From NCBI GenBank assembly GCA_009602725.1, contig WELB01000293.1, forward strand, positions 54,240-80,988: a DNA stretch of 26,749 bases, read 5' to 3'. The DNA is from Spirogloea muscicola. Taxonomy: Eukaryota > Streptophyta > Zygnematophyceae > Spirogloeales > Spirogloeaceae. Position 1 is the stretch's first letter, and every line of letters starts with the position of its first letter. Of the stretch, positions 17,676-26,529 are shown one piece after another. The notes below the pieces were generated by a model that was not told the DNA's origin, searched no databases, and saw nothing but the letters and a program-made list of their open reading frames with translations. A program made the position numbers and the translations under genes.

Positions 17676-20589
17676 ATGATGAGGCAGCAAGAGCTGCTGC
17701 TGCGCCGGCGGCCGCTTCTCTGCCTCGCCCTGCTGTGCCTGAGCAGCTGGACTGCCGACGACCTGCTGGCGGCCGGCCGCCATGCTGCCGCCGAAAGACC
17801 GCGTGGCCCGTGCCGAGCACACGCAGGGCTTGCTAATTGGCAGCTCGGCCGAGCGACTGGGCGGCAGGCAAGGCATGGCTCCTTGCGGCTGGGCAGGCTG
17901 CATCTGCGCAGGTCGCTGGTCGAGCAGATGAAGAACGCGGCTGCTGTAAAAGCCAGCCAGCAGATGGGAGGCCCTGCTGCTCCCACGAACTCGGCATGGC
18001 GGCCACCTGCGCCTTTTAAGTGGGTGGGGCCCATCAGCTACAAGGATACTAAGTCCTTTGTCATGACAGACGATGCCAACATGAAGCATGGCCACTTCGC
18101 ATTCATCCACACCGATGGCTCTCGTGTCTACAACGCTGCTGATGTCGCTCTGGTGTGCACAGCTCGTTTGTCATTCTCTCGGCGACCATTCTCAATGAGT
18201 AGGGAAACAAGACTGTCACCGCCTGCTCGTGACTGCTGTCAACTGCTATGGCAGTAACCTATTGCCATGAAGTGTGCCATTGGGAGGTTGCTAGACCAAG
18301 TGCTTTGCCCTCAACAAAAGCACCTTATCTGAATGCCACATCAATGTAACATCACACGACTACCCCAGATGACCATGCAGTGCAACTCAAATGTAGAGGT
18401 TCTGCTAGCTGTGGGTGGCTGCAGTTGGTCACATTCACGTGTGTCCACCACAGCCTACTCAGTGGGACGCGCTCGTGTGCATTGCTCCTGTGTGGCAGCT
18501 TTTCAAAGGTCTCAAGGTGGCGCTAATCGGGGATTCCTTGACTGCCCAAGTCTACAGGCTGTTTGGCAAGTCCCTTCAGACTCTTGGTTATGGAAGTCTT
18601 GTAGAGGGGCCTACAAAGAGGTAAGCACGCCAGTGCTCTCTCAGTCCATTGCAGTTTAGGTTAAGCATGTCGTCGCCATGGGCTCAGGCCACCCTGATGT
18701 CACCGTAGGTCCCCCATGTATTGCAGACTGTATTCCCATGACAAAGGAACCTCAGATTACAGTTACTGTCTTATCTATACTGGTGTCACAGGACAAATGT
18801 AATGTTGCCTGTCACATGCTGCTGTTGAGTACATGGGTGACATATTGGCATCATTTGGCCTTTCTAGTCAAACACCGTGCACTTCGCATCCCCATTCTTC
18901 AGGTTTTTCTTCAACATGAGTCCTGCGGACAGTGTGGAGCAGATGCTGGCCAAACAAACAACTGTATATAAGCATCCGGGGGAGGACACCTGGGTCCTGA
19001 ATGCTACCCTACATGGTCCTTTCGAGGGGGCCACCTGGTCATATTGGCGAGGTGATCATGATGCTGAGAGGCCCTCCTCTGGCCTTAACATCATCTTAGA
19101 GTCTCCCATTTTTGGTTGACAGCAGTCACAAAGTCTTTCTTGTATCTTTGTGTTGGCAGGCAGTAGGATGGAAGCACCTGAAGAGTATCTCTTTGTTAGC
19201 TCCTCAGAAGGGGCAACCTAATGAGGCTTTGGGGAGGAGGGGGTGTTTTGGTAGCAAGAATGGAAAGATGCTATGAAGAGTTTAAATTCTGAAATAACGT
19301 GCTCCAGCAAAGGCATTTGATCAGCATGCTGTAGAAGGTTTACATGTGTTCATCTTTTGACATCTGAAAATGTCTCAAGGGCAATCTCACCCTGGTTGAC
19401 AGCTCATAAATTGGCTCCTGATATGCGTGGGGAGAGGCCACGCGGTGATTGCCTATTTACCAGTCATCTGGACTATGTCTTTGGTGAATATGACGTGGTC
19501 AGCAGCTCACTATGCTGTCATCTGTAGGCTGTCAGATTGCATCGCTGCAGATTGGAGAGTTGCGAGGCAGATCGGCAGATCCAGCTATGCAATTTTGATT
19601 TGTTGTGGTCAGCAGTCCACTTCTTGCTATTGATGTGCCGTCATCTGTAGCCATCAACTCGCCGTGGCTGCAGACGGTGTATAGAACAAGACCATATCAT
19701 GGCATCAGACCTCAGTTTCTTGCATTGAGTCGTCTTTGCAGGTCATCTCGAACTTGGGCATCCACTATAAGCGCAAGCTTGTGGAGGACCTAAGGTATGA
19801 CCTCGCCGTTCTGGGCAAGCGCATGGAGGCGTTCCACCGCCAACCCGGCAAGGCAGCATTCTTTCGTCAAAGCTTCCCCCAGCATTTTTTCTCTCGTGAC
19901 GGCTCTGGCGACTATCCCATGCCACTTAATGCAACGGCTGAAGAGACGAACGTCTGCTACCCTGCTCGAAACAAGACACGGCAGGTACAAGTCTTGAGCT
20001 GCTTCATGCCTTCGCCTTGACCATAGTCATCTCTGTCTTTGTCTTCCTTTCCTCAAGGTGCAGCCTCCTCTAATGCCACGGTCATGTGATTTGATGCCTG
20101 GACCTCTGGGAAGCACCAAGTTTGTCAGGAGCGAAGCTCTTGTGAAGCGGGATGAGAAAGCAGAGCAGTAGCCTAGAGTAGTAATGCACGTCGATGAGTT
20201 TCCAGGTTTTTGTGTACATGTATCGAGGCAATCAACGTCCATTCAGGAGGCAGAGCTGATCCATGTGGCTGAACCTGCAAAGCCCACCAAAATGCCCCTC
20301 GCAGTTGTGGAGGAACAAGGAACTGCAAGCAGAGGCCGATCGTCGCAATCTATCTGTCCAGCCAGTCTACTGGCAGATGGACATGCATGGCTTCCACCAA
20401 ACGCATCTCGAGATACTGAGGCGCGACTGCACGCATTTTGGGAACATGGTCGACTGGTGGCTTCCTGTTATGGACTCACTTTACACCACCGCTGCAGCTG
20501 TTCTCTGCAAGAAGGGCCTGGCCTCTGGGCACTGCTTGGATCTTGCTCGGCATCCAGCACCAGACTTCAATGTGCCCATGTTCTGGTGA
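17676..20589 (+). CDS. PC-esterase/TBL-like SGNH-fold protein, multi-exon
   Basis: This is a split gene for a secreted or Golgi SGNH-hydrolase-like protein related to the PC-esterase/TBL families, which transfer or remove acetyl groups on glycans. Exon 1 (17676-18152): basic-hydrophobic N-terminus (RRRPLLCLALLCLSSW), then a linker and SYKDTKSFVMTDD. Exon 2 (18454-18620): KGLKVALIGDSLTAQVYRLF, the GDSL nucleophile block. Exon 3 (from 18903; end uncertain, at or after 19050): FFFNMSPADSVEQML, PFEGATWSYWRG. Exon 4 (19742-19984): VISNLGIHYKRKLVEDL, AFFRQSFPQHFFSRDG. Exon 5 (20305-20589): LRRDCTHFGNMVDWWLPVMD, the C-terminal D-x-x-H block of the TBL type. Donor and acceptor phases agree for exons 1-2, 2-3 and 4-5; between exons 3 and 4 one exon may be missing. 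The substrate is unknown. Confidence 0.8.
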
Positions 20590-21323
20590 CAAGGCAGCAT
20601 GAAGTCCGTTGCTTCATAGTGAAAGTGCGCGTGCGTGCATGAATGCAGCAGCAAGTCTGAAACATGCAACAGGAAAGCGCTTTTACTTGCGCCCAGTCAC
20701 TAGGGGCTGGAGGCCTTTCTGCTTGCCATCTGGAGCGACCCCGCAAGCATGATCATCCTCTTGCATCAACTTTAGTTAGTAATTTTTATCTACCGTAAGA
20801 TGTTAAATTGCAGCCTTGAGCTGTGAAAAGGTACAAGCATTATTGACTTGGCTCCCAGGACGTCCGTCGTGTCCTTAGACCTTCCTGTACTTGTCCAAGG
20901 CTTACCCCAGTTTTCAGCTGACACTGTCATCTATCACAACAGCTTGCTCGACCCATAATTTCGGCCTAAATAGATATCATCCTCAAAATCGTCATCCCGG
21001 TTTTGAGCTAGAATTGCTCGAGCAGCAACGGCAGTCGAGCTTCTCCTCATCACTTTAGAGTGCGAGGCTTCTCAGACGTGCACCTTTTGTACCAGTGTTC
21101 ACATGCTTAGAGTATCAATGCAGCGGGGAGCACGATTTAATAGATGCTGCCCCATTGCAGCCCATTTCAATTACAATCCCAACAAAACTTGATTCAGCGG
21201 CGGCTGGGCTTGGCGACTCGCTCAACCCCCCCATAGTTACTTTCTGGCAATCCCGTGATTGACCAGCAAGCCAAAAGAACGATAGGTGAGGTGCAGGGTT
21301 GTATTCCGTCACTCGTACTTCAG
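20590..21323. other. Intergenic stretch
   Basis: No exon was recognised. If the downstream O-fucosyltransferase paralogue had an N-terminal exon (the LNRTLVV region), it should lie here, but I could not find one. Confidence 0.35.
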
Positions 21324-21777
21324 TCTCAGTGTAGCCATGCTCACGCATCAAAGCGTCACCTCGATTATGCCCGTGCCTGCTTCGGTGGCCGCAACGACAC
21401 CGTCATATCCCTCGACGATTACCAGTTTCGAATCCTGGGTCTCGCCTCGCCTCTCTCTGCAGCAACAAGTGCTGCCACGGTCCCTAGCCCTGACATGGCC
21501 GCAATGGTGCATCGAGCAGGCGCAATTCGGCACACTTGCGGACACCGTCATCATCGACGAGCTCCACTGCCGGCAGGTTGCAGTCGGCCACCGCAGCCGC
21601 CGCCGCGGACGCCGCCAATGTGCCCGCCGCCACCGGCCGCCCACAAGTCTTGCTGATGCCGCAACACCTGCCTGTTGTGCCTGGTGCAGGAGAGCTGTGT
21701 GGACATCCCTGCGCAGGCCAGCGCCAGCCGCGTGAACGTGGTCTGGCCGTGGGAGATGCCCAATGGCGGCTATGCGG
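21324..21777 (+). pseudogene. Truncated O-fucosyltransferase paralogue
   Basis: Three blocks match the middle of the intact gene at 9098-11955. The first (acceptor at 21321-21323) reads RHLDYARACFGGRNDTVISL then DDYQ, against RHSEACFGNNTVISLAEY. The second, in another frame and ending at 21576, reads GTLADTVIIDELHCRQ against NGTVTVHEVTCVE; the intron that follows (21577-21689) is at the same position and phase 0 as in the intact gene. The third (21690-21777) reads ESCVDIPAQASASRVNVVWP, against CTRLPSVAEGRPDLLWP, with a GTAGGT donor. Between the first two blocks the frame shifts, so there is a break or an unresolved intron. The HLRRGD and C-terminal exons are absent; a LINE begins 155 bp later at about 21932. 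Confidence 0.65.
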
Positions 21778-21931
21778 GTAGGTCTTGCCCCGACATGCTG
21801 CCAGTGCAGTCATCTGTCAGCGACCAGAAGCCGCGGCCTGGCACTACAACATTGATAGCGACGTTGACAGTCACTGACACCTGCGGCTGCTATTTCTCAA
21901 CCGTTCCTTTATGTCCTTCCTCCCTCCTACG

Positions 21932-22172
21932 CGAGCAGGCCGTGCTATAGCTGCTGCTTCTGGGTCTCGGCGGAGTGCCTCTTTCCCTGCAACGACTTAC
22001 TCGGACCTGATGTTGCTCACTCGTGGGTACTGAGCTTCCATCTTCATCATGTCGTGTCTAGTTGTGTAGTATTTCTTTCCAGCACCTTTTTGTGGCTTTG
22101 GATATTGTCCAGTTTTTTTGGGCTGGCTTTGCTAGCCCCTCTTTAGGAGTGGGCGAGCAATTTATTCTCTTT
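21932..22172 (+). mobile_element. LINE 3' fragment, subfamily B
   Basis: After an initial frame slip it encodes AGRAIAAASGSRRSASFPAT then YSDLMLLTRGY-stop (stop at about 22032). The 3' UTR has GGCTTTGGATATTGTCCAG, hairpin GGGCTGGCTTTGCTAGCCCC and GAGTGGGCGAGCAATTTATT. It is the plus arm of a tail-to-tail pair. Confidence 0.85.
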
Positions 22173-22173
22173 A

Positions 22174-22665
22174 AAAAGTGCTCGCTCATAGAGAAGGGGG
22201 GCTGGCAAAGCCAGCCCAAAAAGAACGGACAATGTCCAAAGCCAGAGAAGAAGGTGCCGAAAAAGGAAAACTTACACTACTAGACACGAGACGATGCAGA
22301 GGGAAGCTCAGTACCCGCGAGAGAGCAACATCAAGTCAGAACAACTCGCTGCAGGGAAAAAGGCACTACGCCGAGACCCAGAGGCAGCAGCCATAGATTT
22401 AGAAGGCCACAGCACGGCCTGCTCGCGTGTGGACGGCGTGGGCCGGGGATCTTTGGAACGAGACCGCCCAGGCGCATGCGGAATACCTGCGCGAGCGAAT
22501 CGGCGGCGTTGAAGCCGGGCCGCGCCCCTGGCAGACCCGGCCGCCGGTCAAAGGCCTGACGGGCAAGCCGCTGGAGGAGATCCAGCCAGCGGCTGCCGAC
22601 AGCCCCGTGTATATCAATCGCCAGGGCCTCGAATTCACCACCAGCCGGGTGATAAGCCAGGTTTC
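22174..22665 (-). mobile_element. LINE fragment, subfamily B, longer inverted partner
   Basis: In sense: YHPAGGEFEALAIDIHGAVG, SRWLDLLQRLARQAFDRRPG, DSLAQVFRMRLG, then a shifted frame with AHAVHTRAGRAVA and finally a decayed SDLMLLSRGY-stop. The 3' UTR has TTTGGACATTGTCCG, hairpin GGGCTGGCTTTGCCAGCCCC and CTATGAGCGAGCACTTTTT. About 235 bp of its 3' part mirrors the preceding plus copy. Confidence 0.8.
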
Positions 22666-22674
22666 TTCTCTCTA

Positions 22675-22829
22675 TACAATGTATTGGCTTGAATTGGCCT
22701 CCCTTTCAATTCATGCGCCCCGCGCGCCTTCTCTCTCTATACAGAGGGTAGTTCATAGCTATCTTGTCCATTCTTCTTGGGCTGCTTTTGCTAGCCCCTC
22801 TTCTCTATGGGCGAGCACTTTCTTCTATC
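22675..22829 (+). mobile_element. LINE 3' UTR fragment
   Basis: It starts with the GAATTGGCCTCCCTTTCAAT module, then CTATCTTGTCCATTCTTC, hairpin GGGCTGCTTTTGCTAGCCCC (one base lost in the stem) and CTATGGGCGAGCACTTTCTT. No coding part. Confidence 0.7.
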
Positions 22830-22832
22830 TAG

Positions 22833-22940
22833 GCAGTGCTCGCCCATAGAGGATAGGGCTGGACAAGGCCAGCCCAAAAGAATGGACAAGGTCGTGAGGG
22901 GCCGGATGGCGTAAACAGCCAGATAATAGTGACTAAGCTG
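22833..22940 (-). mobile_element. LINE 3' UTR fragment, subfamily C
   Basis: In sense: GCCATCCGGCCCCTCACG, ACCTTGTCCATTCTTTT, hairpin GGGCTGGCCTTGTCCAGCCC, CTATGGGCGAGCACTGCC. It lies tail to tail with the previous fragment, with a spacer of only a few bases. Confidence 0.75.
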
Positions 22941-22959
22941 GCAGCAAAGGGGGCTCTCG

Positions 22960-23057
22960 CCTGGCCCCCTTCTTCTTGGGCTTCTTGTACTCTGCTCATT
23001 CTTTTTTTGGGCTGGCTGTTCCAGCCCCTATCCTCAACGGGCGAGCTCTTTCTTCTC
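22960..23057 (+). mobile_element. LINE 3' UTR fragment, subfamily A
   Basis: TGGCCCCCTTCTTCTTGGGC, TACTCTGCTCATTC, hairpin GGGCTGGCTGTTCCAGCCCC, CCTCAACGGGCGAGCTC and a TTTCTTCT end. Confidence 0.75.
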
Positions 23058-23059
23058 AT

Positions 23060-23110
23060 CAGTAACCTCTAGTCAGTAGATGCAAATCTGAGTAACTAGC
23101 AGGCGGATAA
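23060..23110 (-). mobile_element. LINE ORF end without 3' UTR
   Basis: In sense the frame NVYPPASYSDLHLLTRGY-stop matches the C-terminus of the long copy at 25190-25245. Nothing of its 3' UTR remains, because the plus-strand 3' end of another copy abuts the stop codon. Confidence 0.65.
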
Positions 23111-23251
23111 ACGTTCTATCTTAGCGGAGCCGGGGGGGTGGGGCGGGTGAGCTTGGCTCCGGCCACTTGTCACCTCCAGCTCGCTGCCGCCGCCGGCCCC
23201 CCTCGCGCCGGCCGGCACAAGGCACTCGCTGCGGACCCCGCCGGACGCCGT

Positions 23252-23430
23252 GGAAGAAAGTGCTCGCTCATTGAGGATAGGGGCTGGAAAAGCCAGCCCA
23301 AAAAGGAATGAATAAAGTACGTGAAGGGGGCCAGGGGAAGCGCTAAGGAAAGCACAAGTAGAAACAAAGCAGCTACGTATCACTCAGTAACCCCTGCGAA
23401 GCAGCCGCAGATCAGAGATGCTAGGCTCCT
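23252..23430 (-). mobile_element. LINE 3' fragment, subfamily A
   Basis: In sense: QEPSISDLRLLRRGY-stop, 3' UTR, hairpin GGGCTGGCTTTTCCAGCCCC, CAATGAGCGAGCACTTTCTT. Its 5' truncation point abuts the hairpin of a subfamily F copy, which suggests insertion into that tail. Confidence 0.85.
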
Positions 23431-23785
23431 GGAATCGGCTGTGAAATGCCAGCCAGATGCACACAGGTGTTCATGACGGAGCCAAAGGCTAGGCAGACAG
23501 GGCGCCCTCAATAACCCCCGTGTCAGCAGTAGGAAGTCAGATGAGCGGAGGGGAGGAAGAGCAACCCCGCTGCGCAAGCCAGAGGCTGCTGCAAGGGCGC
23601 GACCAGCCCGGCGATGCAAAGCAATCGCCTGGGACCGCTGTAGGCACATAGATATAAGCATTCGGTAGCAGGAAACAAGACCCAAAGGCACCGAGCCACC
23701 AGGAAGGGCAGAACCCTGTTCCCGGCGCCGCTGGTCAGCTTGAGAGGCCAGCAGCGAAAGTAAAGAGGACCACCGACCCCCGGCC
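23431..23785 (-). mobile_element. LINE fragment, subfamily F
   Basis: In sense: GGRWSSLLSLLASQADQRRR, SCYRMLISMCLQRSQAIALH, RRAGRALAAASGLRSGVALP and SSDFLLLTRG, with an extra G before the expected Tyr-stop. The 3' UTR (GGCTCCGTCATGAACACC...CTGGCTGGC) matches 26530-26618, which defines subfamily F. It is cut in the hairpin by the neighbouring copy and lies head to head with the long copy that starts at about 23786. Confidence 0.75.
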
Positions 23786-25395
23786 TTCCAGGCGACGCCG
23801 GCTGCCGTGCACCAGGCCTCCCTGCCTGTGAGCCGCGGGGGTCTGGGCTGCCGGCCGCTGGCTCGTGCCTGCCGGGCAGCACACCTGGGGAGTTGGGCGC
23901 AGGTTGCGGCTACGGTGGCCCAGCGGTTCCTCCGGCATGGGAGTCGCCTTCTGGGGCAGGCGACGGCGGACGTGGAGACTGGCACGTTGCCCTTCCAGGA
24001 GGCTCTCCGCTCAGCCCGGGATGAGCTGCTTGCGGATCACCCAGCCCTGGTGCCACGGGCCGTCCCGTTCGCGCACCTCGCGCGCACGGCCGACTTCCGG
24101 GCCCAAGCTCGCTACATGGCAGAGGTGGAAGCGGCCTCCTTCACCACGGCGATGGGGCTCTTGCCAGCGGCCGACCTCCGGGGGCGCGCGCGGCTGCTCT
24201 CGGCATCCTCACCTGGGGCGGCCGCTTGGTTGTCTGCCCTGCCGATCCATGATGCGCTGCGCATGCCCGATGCCGCCTTCCGTACGGCGGTGCACCGCCT
24301 CCTCGGCCTCCACCCACCCTGCCTCAGTGGAGTACAGCAGTGTGAATGCGGGAGCGCGGTTCAGACGCGGCATCGCTGGCAGCACACATGCTCAGGTGCG
24401 CACGGGGCGGGGAGCGGACAGGAACACACGACCTGCTGCGGAACGCCATGTTTGGCATCTTTGTCGAGGCCGGTTACACGGTGGCGCTCGAGAGTACCAG
24501 CATCATGCCTCCGACCGCTGGGGCGGATGGCCGCGTCCACACCCGGCGGGCCGATCTCGTCGCCAGCGCGGTCGGCGGGGGGCTCGGCTCATCGCCGATG
24601 TGGTCACGATTGACTGTGTTGTCTCCGGCAGCGCCAAGCGATCGTCGGAGGAGGCGGGCTACGCAGTCCGCCAAGCGGCGGACGCCAAGGAACGTACATA
24701 CGCAGACCACCCGATGGGCGAGAGAAGGCGCGCGGTGCGCATGAAATTAAAGCGAGGCCAATTCAAGCCATTACATTGTTCAGGCAGAAAATGCAGAAAG
24801 TGCGAAGAATGCAGCGCAAAGAATGTGGCTACATGAAAAGACGCCCTATACTAGGAGGGCCGGAGGTGCCACAGAGCGGGGGGAGCCGTGCTGACGGGGG
24901 CCATGTCGACTCGACCCGTACCGCTTGGGCGACGAATTTGTTCCCCTTGCAGTCGACGTACACGGGGCCTTCGGCGCAAAGTGGCTCGACTTGCTTCACC
25001 GCCTGGCGCAGCAGGCCGCGGCCCGCCGCCACGGGCAGCAGGGCGAGCAGCCCGGCTTCAATGTCGCCGGGTCCCTCGCGCAGGTCTTCCGCATGCGGTT
25101 GGCCGTCTCGCTTCAGCGGTCCCTTGCGTTCGCGGTCCACTTGCGCGCAGGCCGAGCTTTGGCGGCGGCCTCTGGCTTCCGTCAGGGCGACGTCTTTCCC
25201 CCGGCTAGCTACTCCGACTTGCATCTCCTGACTAGAGGTTACTGAGCGTCCTCTGGCTGACGTCTTCGTCCTAGTCCTAAGGCATGGACTGTAGTGTAGT
25301 TCTTTTTCGGCTCCTCTTTCTTTGGCTTGGGATTTTGTCCATTCTTTTTGGGCTGGCTTTGCCAGCCACTCTTCTCTATGGGCGAGCACGTCCTC
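23786..25395 (+). mobile_element. Longest LINE copy: post-RT region, Cys/His motif and endonuclease
   Basis: This copy holds about 1.6 kb of the LINE 3' half. Frame 1 (to about 24390) begins with the post-RT signature QASLPVSRGGLG, an Ala-rich segment, and ends in a Cys/His motif CECGSAVQTRHRWQHTC. Frame 2 (to about 24580) has THDLLRNAMFGIFVEAGYTV and RRADLV. A six-G run (24577-24582) marks the switch to frame 3, with ADVVTIDCVV and EAGYAVRQAADAKERTYADH. About 200 bp of foreign sequence (about 24713-24912) follow. The frame then resumes with GDEFVPLAVDVHGAFGAKWL, SLAQVFRMRLAVSLQRS and YSDLHLLTRGY-stop (25243-25245). The 3' UTR has hairpin GGGCTGGCTTTGCCAGCC and CTATGGGCGAGCAC. The enzyme would nick the target DNA for reverse transcription. 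The copy is inactive. Confidence 0.85.
24713..24912 (-). mobile_element. Insert within the long LINE copy
   Basis: The endonuclease frame is interrupted between ...YADHP and GDEFVPL. The insert carries, inverted, the GAATTGGCCTCGCTTTAATT module seen at 15625 and 22690. ACCCG occurs on both sides (near 24708-24712 and 24913-24920) and may be the target duplication. Exact ends are uncertain. Confidence 0.45.
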
Positions 25396-25561
25396 CGTAA
25401 CACCCATGGATGTCCACGGCCAGGGGGTAAAAGGTATCACCCGCCGGGTGGTCCTTGTACTTGTGCAGCTTCTTCCGTTCGGCCACCTTCACAGCATAGC
25501 CGGTCTCAGAAGTGATGGGGCCCTTCGTCCGGAAGCTGTCGGTGAGGACAACGTCCATGAG
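25391..25561 (-). mobile_element. LINE endonuclease core fragment
   Basis: In sense: MDVVLTDSFRTKGPITSETG, YAVKVAERKKLHKYKDHPAG and TFYPLAVDIHGCYGG, all in one frame. It holds the D-V-x-x-T and E-x-K-K-x-x-K-Y motifs but stops before the C-terminal part. It directly abuts the inverted tail of the long copy. Confidence 0.8.
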
Positions 25562-25828
25562 GAGCCGCCTGGAAGTGGGTCCCCTGGCCAGGGCCAGAGG
25601 CAGCAGCCAGGGCTCGGCCGGCACGAAGGTGCAGCGCGCGGGCCATAGACCTCTGCAGCGAGACGGCCAGGCGCATGCGGTATACTTGCGCCAGCGACCC
25701 GGCTGCAGGGAAGTCCACCGGCTCCGTGGAGGCGCCCGGGCAGGCTGGGCGCGGAGCAAGGGTAAGCCGGCCCGCCTCCCCGGGGTAGTGCGCCCGGGCC
25801 CGCGCGGCCAAGCGGCGGGCGGGCTCCC
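25562..25828 (-). mobile_element. LINE endonuclease C-terminal fragment, out of order
   Basis: In sense: RREPARRLAARARAHYPGEA, EPVDFPAAGSLAQVYRMRLA, SMARALHLRAGRALAAASG and GPGQGTHFQ, then the codons for the SDLRLLSRGY end are missing and the core fragment (25561-25391) begins. The two pieces are thus joined in the reverse of their normal order on the same strand. Confidence 0.75.
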
Positions 25829-25992
25829 GGCGGATACTGAGCATCCATTCGAGTTTCCCCTCTGCATCGTCTTGTGCTTTGTTGTGTAGTCCTTTTTCAG
25901 CATCTTTTTCTTTTTGGCTTTGGATATTGCCCATACTTTCTGTGCTGGCTTTGCCAGCCCCTCTTCCCGAAGGGCGAGCACTTTCTTTCCCG
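25829..25992 (+). mobile_element. LINE 3' UTR fragment, subfamily B
   Basis: GGATACTGAGC (the Gly-Tyr-stop codons), CCCTCTGCATCGTCTTGTGC, TGTGTAGTCCTTTTTCAGC, TTTGGATATTGCCC, then GTGCTGGCTTTGCCAGCCCC and CGAAGGGCGAGCACTTTCTT. Confidence 0.75.
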
Positions 25993-26017
25993 GCGGCAGT
26001 GCTCCCCCCCCTTCCCC

Positions 26018-26072
26018 TGGACTTGCTACTGCTGGCTCGGGGGTACTGAGAGAAAGTGCTCGCCCATAGAGA
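26018..26072. mobile_element. Two LINE scraps: ORF end (+) and terminal tail (-)
   Basis: The plus strand encodes LDLLLLARGY-stop (stop at 26047-26049), the end of a LINE ORF. It is followed at once by AGAAAGTGCTCGCCCATAGA, the complement of a LINE tail (26050-26072). Both lack hairpins. Confidence 0.55.
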
Positions 26073-26270
26073 AGAGTGCCTCCTTCCCTGCCTCGAGCTA
26101 CTCGGACCTGATGTTGCTCACTCGCGGGTACTGAGCTTCCCTAGTATGTTGTCGTGATTGGTAGAGTAGAGGACTCCTTCCTCGGCATCTCATTCTTCGG
26201 CTTTGGACATTATCCATTCTCTTTGGGCTGGCTTTGCCAGCCCCTCTTTCTCTATGGGCGAGCCTCCTTC
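26073..26270 (+). mobile_element. LINE 3' fragment, subfamily B, plus arm of an inverted pair
   Basis: SASFPASSYSDLMLLTRGY-stop, then GAGCTTCCCTAGTATGTTG, TTTGGACATTATCC, hairpin GGGCTGGCTTTGCCAGCCCC, CTATGGGCGAGCCTCCTTC. It is close to the copy at 6641-7104, including the TAGAGTAGAGGA stretch in the 3' UTR. Confidence 0.85.
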
Positions 26271-26529
26271 TTTAAAGAGGGGCTGGCAAAGCCAGCCCAA
26301 AAACAGTGGACAATGTCCAAAGCCAAGTAAAGAGGTACCGAAAAAGGACTACTCTACCAAACACGACAATACACTAAGGAAGCTCAGTACCCGCGAGTGA
26401 GCAACATCAGGTCAGAGTAGCTCGATGCAGGGAAGGAGGCACTCCGCCGAGACCCGGAGGCGGCGGCCAGAGCGCGTCCTGCTCGCGTGTGGACTGCGTG
26501 GGCAAGGGAATGTTGGAACGAACGAACGG
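26271..26529 (-). mobile_element. LINE 3' fragment, subfamily B, minus arm of an inverted pair
   Basis: In sense: FQHSLAHAVHTRAGRALAAA, SGSRRSASFPASSYSDLMLL, TRGY-stop, 3' UTR, hairpin GGGCTGGCTTTGCCAGCCCC, then CTCTTTAAAG with no GGGCGAGC end. About 190 bp mirror the plus arm. Confidence 0.85.

Noticed and set aside
16605-18110. 501-codon open frame on the minus strand
   Set aside because: It is antisense to the esterase-like gene's first exon and its GC-rich flank; composition is R/A/G/P-rich without motifs, as expected for open antisense frames in GC-rich DNA.
6500-26300. Rho-independent bacterial terminators at the GC hairpins followed by pyrimidines
   Set aside because: The window is eukaryotic with introns, and the hairpins belong to LINE tails; T runs precede rather than follow the stems.
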